Assembly: GCF_900129885.1 (NCBI RefSeq)
Contig: NZ_FQXE01000003.1
Span: 186,001-250,000, forward strand
Reading direction: 5' to 3'
DNA: 64,000 nt
Origin: Pollutimonas bauzanensis
GTDB taxonomy: Bacteria; Pseudomonadota; Gammaproteobacteria; Burkholderiales; Burkholderiaceae_B
The translations under genes and the position numbers were made by a program. Below the pieces are notes generated by a model that was not told where the DNA came from, searched no databases, and saw only the letters and a list, made by a program, of their open reading frames with translations. Positions 57,806-64,000 of the stretch are shown here, piece after piece (within the stretch, counting starts at the first letter, position 1; each line of letters starts with the position of its first letter).

Positions 57806-59080
57806 ATGACCACATATTTCGAGGAACGCGAGCGGGCGTCCGCGCCCGAGCGAGAGCAAGCTTTGCTGGGAAGGCTGCCGGCGGCCCTGAAAAGCGCGCG
57901 CGAACGCGCGCCGGCCATCGCCGCGCAGTTGCAGGGGCTGGATCCGGACGGCATCCGCGGGCGATCCGATCTGGAGCGCATTCCGGTCGTCAGGAAAAGC
58001 GAACTGCTGCAGGCCCAGCTTGCCATGCGGCAGGGCCGGACCGGCCAGGATCTGCCGGCGGTCAGCCGGATATTCGGCGGCTACTCCGCCATAGGCTGGG
58101 GCGAGGCGGCGCGGGTCTTCGCTTCGCCCGGGCCCATCTACGAGCCGGAAAGCAAGCGCCCCGATTATTGGGGCTTCGCGCGCGCGCTCTACGCCGCGGG
58201 CTTTCGTTCCGGCGAACTGGTCTACAACTGTTTCTCCTACCACTTCACGCCGGCCGGCTCGATGATGGAAACGGCGGCGCACGCTCTGGGCTGCACCGTG
58301 TTTCCAGGCGGCGTGGGCCAGACCGAGCAGCAGGTGCAGGCCATCGCCGACCTGGCGCCGGCCGGCTACACCGGCACGCCCAGCTTCCTGAAGATCATCC
58401 TGGAAAAGGCCGACGAAATGGGCGTGAAGCTGCCCTCGCTCACGCGCGCGCTGTTTTCCGGGGAGGCCTTCCCGCCGTCATTGTGCAAGTGGTTTGCCGG
58501 GCGCGGCATCGCCGGCTACCAGGCCTATGGCAGCGCCGACCTGGGCATGATCGCCTACGAGACACCGGCCCGCGAGGGCCTGGTGCTCAACGAGGACATC
58601 ATTCTGGAGATCGTGCGGCCGGGCGGCAGCCAGGCGCTGCCGCAAGGCGAGGTGGGCGAAGTCGTGGTGACGACGCTCAATCCCGACTACCCGCTGCTGC
58701 GCTTCGGCACGGGCGACCTGTCGGCCATTTTGCCGGGCGTGTCGCCTTGCGGCCGCACCAATTTGCGCATCAGGGGCTGGATGGGGCGCGCGGACCAGAC
58801 CACCAAGGTGCGCGGCATGTTCGTGCATCCCGGCCAGATCGCCCAGGTAGTAAAACGGCATCCCGAAGTGGGCAAGGCCAGGCTGGTGGTCAGCGGCAAG
58901 GTGGGCAGCGACGTCATGGTGCTCAAGGCCGAAGTGGCCGACCCGGCGGCGGACCTGCTGCTCGGTATCGCCGCCTCGGTGCGCGAATTGACCAAGCTGC
59001 GCGCCGACATCGAGGCAGTCGAGCCGGGCAGCCTGCCCAATGATGGGAAGGTGATCGACGATATTCGCAGCTACGAATAA
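57806..59080 (+). CDS. Phenylacetate-CoA ligase-like enzyme (PaaK family)
   Basis: A 424-residue ANL-superfamily ligase of the PaaK type. Landmarks are FARALYAAGFRSGELVYNCFSYHFTPAGSMMETAAHALGCTVFPGG, GYTGTPSFLKIILEKA, SGEAFPPSLCKWF, YGSADLGMIAYE, and the C-terminal RFGTGDLSAI / GWMGRADQTTKVRGMFVHPGQ. It should activate an aromatic or short carboxylic acid with ATP and CoA. The usual PaaK P-loop (SSGTTGKP) is not evident; the corresponding region reads FGGYSAIGWGEA, so nucleotide binding differs. It ends the Liv operon, which is thus bracketed by two acyl-CoA ligases. Confidence 0.85.
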   Translation: MTTYFEERERASAPEREQALLGRLPAALKSARERAPAIAAQLQGLDPDGIRGRSDLERIPVVRKSELLQAQLAMRQGRTGQDLPAVSRIFGGYSAIGWGEAARVFASPGPIYEPESKRPDYWGFARALYAAGFRSGELVYNCFSYHFTPAGSMMETAAHALGCTVFPGGVGQTEQQVQAIADLAPAGYTGTPSFLKIILEKADEMGVKLPSLTRALFSGEAFPPSLCKWFAGRGIAGYQAYGSADLGMIAYETPAREGLVLNEDIILEIVRPGGSQALPQGEVGEVVVTTLNPDYPLLRFGTGDLSAILPGVSPCGRTNLRIRGWMGRADQTTKVRGMFVHPGQIAQVVKRHPEVGKARLVVSGKVGSDVMVLKAEVADPAADLLLGIAASVRELTKLRADIEAVEPGSLPNDGKVIDDIRSYE

Positions 59081-59160
59081 GCTTATTTGTTTTTTGCGCT
59101 CACCGATTGCAGTAACATGCCAAAAAAGTGACCACGAATAATTACCGCAAGAGGAATGTT

Positions 59161-60177
59161 ATGCGCAAATTCAAGTACGCCGTCGGCGCCTTCGCCATGC
59201 TGGCCGGCATGCAGCTCGTACACGCCGATACGCTCGATATCGTCAAGAAGCGCGGCTTCGTGCAGTGCGGCGTCACGACGGGCTTTGCCGGTTTCTCGGC
59301 GCCCGACTCCAAGGGCGCATGGCAAGGCCTGGATGTCGACATGTGCCGCGCCGTGGCCGCCGCCGTGCTGGGCGATGCCTCCAAGTTCAAGGCGGTGCCC
59401 CTGAATTCGCAGCAGCGCTTTACGGCCCTGCAATCAGGCGAAATCGATCTGCTGGCGCGCAACACCACGGTCACCCAGCAGCGCGATACCGCGCTGGGCG
59501 CGGTGCACGCCGGCATCAATTTCTATGATGGCCAGGGTTTCCTGGTGCCGAAGTCGCTGGGCGTGAAAAGCGCCAAGGAACTCGACGGCGCCACGGTCTG
59601 CATGCAGACCGGCACGTCCAACGAGAACACCATGGCCGACTGGGCGCGCGCCAATAAAGTCAAATACAAGCCTGTCGTCATCGAGCAGTTCAATGAAGTG
59701 GTCAACGCCTTCGCCTCCGGCCGTTGCGATGTCTTCAGCACCGACGCCTCGGGCCTGGCGTCGATCCGCATCTCCAAGCTCGAAAAACCCGACGACTACG
59801 TGGTGCTGCCCGAGATCATTTCCAAGGAACCGCTGGGGCCTTTCGTGCGCCAGGGCGACGACCGGTGGCTGAATATCGTCAAGTGGTCTTTGCACGCCAT
59901 GATAGGCGCCGAGGAACTCGGGGTCACTTCGAAGAATGTCGACGAGGAACTGAAAAGCGCCAATCCCAATATCCTGCGCCTGCTGGGCGTGACCGCCGGC
60001 GCGGGCAAGAACATGGGCGTGGACGAGAAGTGGGCTTATAACATCGTCAAGCAGGTCGGCAACTACGGCGAAAGCTTTGAACGCAATGTGGGGCAGGGCA
60101 GCCCGCTGAAAATCCAGCGCGGCCTGAATGCGCAATGGACGGATGGCGGCCTCATGTACGCCCTGCCGGTGCGCTGA
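59161..60177 (+). CDS. Polar amino-acid ABC transporter substrate-binding protein (AapJ/BztA-like)
   Basis: A 338-residue periplasmic protein with signal peptide (1-22, VHA-DT) and an SBP_bac_3 fold. VKKRGFVQCGVTTGFAGFSAPDSKGAWQGLDVDMCRAVAAAVLGD and LNSQQRFTALQSGEIDLLARNTT match the general L-amino-acid binding proteins AapJ/BztA. No permease or ATPase genes follow, so it is an orphan in this window. ATG 59161 follows AAGAGGAA. The 3' end overlaps the convergent MocR-type gene by 26 bases. The 80-base gap after the PaaK gene shows only a short T-run. Confidence 0.92.
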   Translation: MRKFKYAVGAFAMLAGMQLVHADTLDIVKKRGFVQCGVTTGFAGFSAPDSKGAWQGLDVDMCRAVAAAVLGDASKFKAVPLNSQQRFTALQSGEIDLLARNTTVTQQRDTALGAVHAGINFYDGQGFLVPKSLGVKSAKELDGATVCMQTGTSNENTMADWARANKVKYKPVVIEQFNEVVNAFASGRCDVFSTDASGLASIRISKLEKPDDYVVLPEIISKEPLGPFVRQGDDRWLNIVKWSLHAMIGAEELGVTSKNVDEELKSANPNILRLLGVTAGAGKNMGVDEKWAYNIVKQVGNYGESFERNVGQGSPLKIQRGLNAQWTDGGLMYALPVR

Positions 60178-61690
60178 CGCCTGGCGCGGGATGCTGGCCT
60201 TCAGCGATGTGGGCATCGAGCACGCTGGCCAGTATCCTGAATGCGGGTCCAATCTGTTCCTGCTGTACCTGGGCATATCCCAGAAGCAGGCCGCGGCGCA
60301 TTCGCGGCTTGATCAGGTAATAGTCGCTCAGCGGCCGCACCATGATGCCGCGATCGAACGCCTGGCGGCAGATTTCGACATCGTCGACATGATCGGGAAG
60401 CGCCAGCACAAGGTGCAAGCCGGCTTCATCGCCAATGATGTCCAGGCTGTCTTGATAATGGCTGCGAATGGCATCGATCAGCAGCGCGCGCCTTTGGGCA
60501 TAAAGATTGCGAACGCGCCGCACATGGGAGCTGAGATACCCTTCGCGCACAAATTCGGCCGTGACGGACTGCGTCATCATCTGCCCTTCGCGATAGAGTT
60601 CGGCAACCGCCGATGCAAATGCCGGGGCTATGCGCTCGGGCACGACCATATAGCCGATACGCAGGCCTGGATACATGGTTTTGCTGAAACTGCCCACGTA
60701 TAAAACCTGGCCCGCGCTATCCAGGCCCTGCAGGCTGGGCAAAGGCCGGCTTTCATAGCGAAAATCGCTGTCGTAGTCGTCTTCTACTATCCAGCAGCCA
60801 TGCTTGCGCGCATAGTCCAGCAGCATGCGCCGCCGCGCCAGGCTCATGACCATGCCGAGGGGGTACTGGTGCGATGGCGTTACAACGATTAGCCGGGGAG
60901 GCCGCCTGAGGTCGCGCTGCGATGGACGTATCCCCTCGCCGTCGACCGGAATGGGCTCTACATTGAGGCCCGATGAAATCAACAGATTGCGCAGGCCCCA
61001 ATACGAAGGATCTTCTATCCACACAGTGTCCCCGATTTCGCAGAGCAGCCGCGTGGCGACATCCAGGGCCTGGTGTATGCCCGTGGTCACTACGACCTGC
61101 TCCGCCTTGCTGTTGACCGAGCGGGAACTGTTCAGATAGGCCGAGATAGCCTGGCGCAAGGGCGGGTATCCTCCCGCCGCGGCATAAGATAACAGGCGGC
61201 CGGGTGAGCTGCGCCAATGTTTGTTCTGGATGCGCAGCCAGGCTTTGGCGGGAAACTCGGCGACATCGGGCAGTCCCGCCATGAACGCGCCGTATTGCCT
61301 TCTGGAAAACCCGAGCCTGTCCATCAGACGGCGGCCGCGCATGGACAAACCACGGTTGGACTCTCCTGTTGCCTGTGCATGATCGCCCCATGCGGCGGAG
61401 CTCGCGCTATCGACGGTATCCTGGCTGGTATCCTCGACAAAAGTGCCTTTGCCCGATGCGGCATGGACATAGCCCTCGATGGCAAGCTGCTCGTAGACCT
61501 GAATCACCGTATTGCGCGCTATGGACAGGTCCCGGGCCAGCTCGCGGGACGATGGCAGCCGCACGCCCGATGGGAGGCGGCCGTCAAGGATGGCCTGCCG
61601 CAACAAACGATAAAGCTGGCGATAGGCGGGTTCGCCACTGCCTGTATTCAGCCACTGTTGCAACCAGTCAGCGAGCGCGATAGGTTTCAA
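60152..61690 (-). CDS. MocR/GabR-family transcriptional regulator
   Basis: A 512-residue GntR-type winged helix (about 20-85; PSSRELARDLSIARNTVIQVYEQL) joined to a fold-type-I aminotransferase domain (about 120-490) with the PLP lysine in VGSFSKTMYPGLRIGYMV. In GabR, PLP and GABA together switch on gabT; the divergent aminotransferase here fits that model. The start is a TTG at 61690, supported by GGAG five bases upstream (complement of 61696-61699); no ATG is suitably placed. The long linker (about 85-125) is usual for the family. Confidence 0.9.
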   Translation of the reverse strand: MKPIALADWLQQWLNTGSGEPAYRQLYRLLRQAILDGRLPSGVRLPSSRELARDLSIARNTVIQVYEQLAIEGYVHAASGKGTFVEDTSQDTVDSASSAAWGDHAQATGESNRGLSMRGRRLMDRLGFSRRQYGAFMAGLPDVAEFPAKAWLRIQNKHWRSSPGRLLSYAAAGGYPPLRQAISAYLNSSRSVNSKAEQVVVTTGIHQALDVATRLLCEIGDTVWIEDPSYWGLRNLLISSGLNVEPIPVDGEGIRPSQRDLRRPPRLIVVTPSHQYPLGMVMSLARRRMLLDYARKHGCWIVEDDYDSDFRYESRPLPSLQGLDSAGQVLYVGSFSKTMYPGLRIGYMVVPERIAPAFASAVAELYREGQMMTQSVTAEFVREGYLSSHVRRVRNLYAQRRALLIDAIRSHYQDSLDIIGDEAGLHLVLALPDHVDDVEICRQAFDRGIMVRPLSDYYLIKPRMRRGLLLGYAQVQQEQIGPAFRILASVLDAHIAEGQHPAPGVSAPAGRT

Positions 61691-61789
61691 AATGGCTCCA
61701 TTAAAAATTCAGAAATGGGCCTACATAGTAAACCAACTCCTGGTTATATTGGTCGCTATCCCATGCACACCGATAACGAGAGGATGACA
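61691..61789. promoter_or_regulatory. Divergent MocR/aminotransferase control region
   Basis: This 99-base spacer should carry both promoters and the regulator's site. Two related words in direct orientation, AATGGCTCC (61691-61699) and AATGGGCCT (61714-61722), are 23 bases apart, the kind of direct-repeat arrangement GabR uses. Exact -10/-35 boxes are not assignable. Confidence 0.4.
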
Positions 61790-63055
61790 ATGGCCAGGCA
61801 AACATGGCAGCAGCGCAAGGCGCAAGCGATACCCAGGGGCATCAGCATCATGTGCGATTTTTTTACCGATCGCGCGGAGAACGCGCTGCTTTGGGATCAG
61901 GAAGGGCGCCGCTATATCGATTTCGCAGCGGGTATTGCGGTCACCAACACCGGACACAGGCACCCGCGGGTCGTCGCCGCCATCTCCCGTCAACTCGAAA
62001 AATTCACGCATACCGCCTTCCAGGTTGCGCCCTATAGCTCGTATATCGATCTGGCCGAGAAAATAAATCAGCTCACGCCAGGCGGCCATGCAAAGAAGAC
62101 CGCCTTTTTCACCACTGGCGCCGAAGCGGTTGAAAACGCGATCAAGATTGCGCGCTGTGCGACTGGCCGCAGCGGCGTTATCGCATTCTCGGGCGCCTTC
62201 CACGGCCGCACATTCATGGCCATGGCGCTGACCGGCAAGGTTCAGCCCTACAAGGCGGGCTTCGGCCCCATGCCGGCCGAGGTCTACCATGTGCCTTTCC
62301 CATCCGCGCTGCATGGCATTTCGACGCAAGACTCCCTGCGCGCCATCGAGAATCTCTTCAAGGCCGATCTGGATCCGCAGCGTGTGGCGGCCATCATCAT
62401 CGAACCGGTCCAGGGCGAAGGCGGCTTCAATGTGGCGCCGCCCGAGTTGCTGCATGCGCTGCGGGAATTATGCGATCGCCACGGCATTTTGTTCATCGCC
62501 GATGAAGTGCAGACGGGCTTTGCGCGCACGGGAAAGATGTTTGCCATCGAACACGCCGGCGTCGTGCCCGACCTCATTATCATGGCCAAGAGTCTGGCGG
62601 GCGGCATGCCGCTATCGGCAGTTTGCGGCCGCGCCGGGATCATGGACGCTCCGCCGCCCGGAGCATTGGGCGGCACCTATGCCGGCAACCCTCTGGCTTT
62701 GGCGGCCGCGCAGGCTGTGCTGGAGATCATCGAAACCGAGCACCTGGCCGAGCGGGCCAAGCAGCTCGGTGAACGACTGCGCGAAACACTGGCATCGCTC
62801 AAAGAGGTCACCCCGGAGATCGCCGAAATACGCGGACTGGGCGCCATGATAGCGGTAGAATTCCAGGATGCCGGAAGCGGCGAACCAAACCCCGCATTTG
62901 CGCGCAAGGTCCAGGAGAAAGCACTGGAACAGGGGCTGATCCTGCTGACCTGCGGCACGCATGCCAATGTCGTGCGCTTCCTGTTCCCGCTCACAATAGA
63001 AGAAGACTTGTTGACAGAAGGCTTGCATATCCTGTCCACGGCCATACGTGTGTAG
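61790..63055 (+). CDS. gabT: 4-aminobutyrate-type aminotransferase (class III)
   Basis: A 421-residue PLP enzyme that moves the terminal amino group of GABA (or 5-aminovalerate or another omega-amine) to 2-oxoglutarate. FFTTGAEAVENAIKIAR, AFSGAFHGRTFMAMALTGK, IIEPVQGEGGFNVAP, ADEVQTGFARTG and the PLP lysine K267 in IIMAKSLAGGMPLSA fit GabT closely. ATG 61790 is favoured by AGAGG six bases upstream; ATG 61784 is too close. Divergence from a MocR/GabR gene and a downstream PotA-like ATPase point to a GABA/polyamine use operon. Substrate specificity between GabT and related enzymes is not certain. Confidence 0.9.
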   Translation: MARQTWQQRKAQAIPRGISIMCDFFTDRAENALLWDQEGRRYIDFAAGIAVTNTGHRHPRVVAAISRQLEKFTHTAFQVAPYSSYIDLAEKINQLTPGGHAKKTAFFTTGAEAVENAIKIARCATGRSGVIAFSGAFHGRTFMAMALTGKVQPYKAGFGPMPAEVYHVPFPSALHGISTQDSLRAIENLFKADLDPQRVAAIIIEPVQGEGGFNVAPPELLHALRELCDRHGILFIADEVQTGFARTGKMFAIEHAGVVPDLIIMAKSLAGGMPLSAVCGRAGIMDAPPPGALGGTYAGNPLALAAAQAVLEIIETEHLAERAKQLGERLRETLASLKEVTPEIAEIRGLGAMIAVEFQDAGSGEPNPAFARKVQEKALEQGLILLTCGTHANVVRFLFPLTIEEDLLTEGLHILSTAIRV

Positions 63056-63081
63056 AAAATGATATCGGGGGACATCCCAAG

Positions 63082-64000
63082 ATGGAGCATCAAAGCAGCC
63101 CTTCTGAAGCAGACGACAGCACGCCGCTCGTCAGCTTTCGCAACGTGCAAAAGTCCTACGATGGCGAAACGCTGGTCGTCAAGGATCTGAATCTGGATAT
63201 CCGCCACGGCGAGTTTCTGTCTTTGCTGGGGCCCTCCGGCTCAGGAAAAACGACCTGTCTCATGATGCTGGCCGGCTTCGAGTTCCCGACCAGCGGCGAA
63301 ATCATGCTCGACGGCCAGAGCCTGAATCGCGTGCCTCCGCACAAGCGCAATATCGGCATGGTTTTCCAGAACTATGCCCTCTTTCCGCACCTGACGGTAG
63401 AGAAGAATCTCGAGTATCCCCTGTCCGTTCGCAAAATGCCTGCCAAGGAGCGCGGGGAACGCATTGCAAAAGCGCTGGAGATGGTGCAAATGGGTTCGTT
63501 TTCCAGGCGCTATCCCAGGCAGCTATCCGGAGGGCAGCAGCAACGCATCGCCCTGGCGCGGGCACTGGTGTTCAACCCGAAACTGGTGCTCATGGACGAG
63601 CCGCTTGGCGCGCTGGACAAGCAGTTGCGCGAGCACATGCAGCTTGAACTGAAAGCCCTGCACCGCGCGCTGGGCATCACTTTTGTCTATGTGACCCATG
63701 ATCAAAGCGAAGCCTTGACCATGTCCGACCGCGTCGCCGTGTTTGACCAGGGCATCATCCAGCAGGTTTCCAGCGTGGATACGCTGTACGAGTCGCCATG
63801 CAATGCTTTTGTTTCGAGCTTCGTCGGCGACTGCAATAAATTCAGCGGCGTCGTCGTATCGGTGCAGGCCGGGCAGTGCGCCGTGCGGCTGGCCGACCAA
63901 GTCATACTTACCGCGATGAACATCAACGGCTTGTCGGCAGGGGCTTCCTGTGTGGTGGCAATACGCCCCGAACGCCTGCGCATCGTGGCGCAGCCGCAGC
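63082..64000 (+). CDS. Spermidine/putrescine-type ABC transporter ATPase, 3' truncated
   Basis: The gene begins at ATG 63082 and runs off the window; 306 codons are visible. Walker A GPSGSGKTT, Q-loop MVFQNYALFPHLTVEKNLEYPL, signature LSGGQQQR, Walker B LVLMDEPLGALDKQL and the switch THDQSEALTMSDRVAVF are followed by the start of the C-terminal regulatory TOBE-like domain (VVAIRPERLRI). This is the PotA/FbpC class that energises polyamine, GABA or iron importers. It is 26 bases after gabT and probably co-transcribed, so a polyamine or GABA substrate is likely. Confidence 0.9.
   Translation, partial: MEHQSSPSEADDSTPLVSFRNVQKSYDGETLVVKDLNLDIRHGEFLSLLGPSGSGKTTCLMMLAGFEFPTSGEIMLDGQSLNRVPPHKRNIGMVFQNYALFPHLTVEKNLEYPLSVRKMPAKERGERIAKALEMVQMGSFSRRYPRQLSGGQQQRIALARALVFNPKLVLMDEPLGALDKQLREHMQLELKALHRALGITFVYVTHDQSEALTMSDRVAVFDQGIIQQVSSVDTLYESPCNAFVSSFVGDCNKFSGVVVSVQAGQCAVRLADQVILTAMNINGLSAGASCVVAIRPERLRIVAQPQ

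Overview
The window is GC-rich, densely packed bacterial chromosome. Its gene content (a Bug/TctC-type tricarboxylate receptor, betaproteobacterial-type kbl-tdh, an iron-sulfur CysH with CysD and CysN, a Liv-type transporter with acyl-CoA ligases) suggests a betaproteobacterium of the order Burkholderiales, most likely Alcaligenaceae (Bordetella/Achromobacter/Pusillimonas-like). That placement is inferred from gene content only; no rRNA or other marker is present.

Layout. 1-7.4 kb: the end of a hotdog thioesterase, a large membrane GGDEF/EAL signalling protein, threonine catabolism (kbl, tdh), a pseudouridine synthase and an asparaginase. 7.4-7.8 kb: a dispersed, strongly palindromic repeat (copy A). 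7.8-9.3 kb: rpoN (sigma-54) without its usual lptB/hpf neighbours. 9.6-20.1 kb: ten tightly overlapping + strand genes starting with an RG-rich BON-domain protein, followed by five glycosyltransferases, a short-chain dehydrogenase, a GmhB-like phosphatase, an O-carbamoyltransferase and a UDP-glucuronate decarboxylase-like enzyme. A good -24/-12 sigma-54 promoter lies in front. 20.0-23.5 kb: two divergent sigma-54 activators, one with no sensory domain and one with a receiver domain, plus another glycosyltransferase. 23.5-43.0 kb: an eight-gene alpha-glucan/trehalose operon (glgA, glgE, treS-maltokinase fusion, glgB, glgX, treZ, malQ, treY), again preceded by a near-consensus -24/-12 promoter.

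43-47.5 kb: glutamate dehydrogenase (- strand) and the assimilatory sulfate genes cysH-cysD-cysN. 47.5-48.8 kb: a 1.3 kb gene-free block built almost entirely of repeats: a 25-bp tandem family, palindromic copy B, a 38-bp tandem family, a half copy C, a second and unrelated palindrome with 25-bp arms, and an 18-bp tandem array. 48.8-60.2 kb: a TctC receptor, a Crp/Fnr regulator, and an operon of a FadD-like ligase, a complete Liv-type ABC importer and a PaaK-like ligase, then a polar amino-acid binding protein. 60.2-64 kb: a MocR/GabR-type regulator divergent from a GABA-type aminotransferase and a truncated PotA-like ATPase.

The most interesting themes are (i) a local sigma-54 circuit (rpoN, two activators, two -24/-12 promoters) that appears to drive a carbamoylated glycan cluster and the storage-glucan/trehalose operon together, and (ii) the structured palindromic repeats, whose copies differ by compensating base-pair changes.
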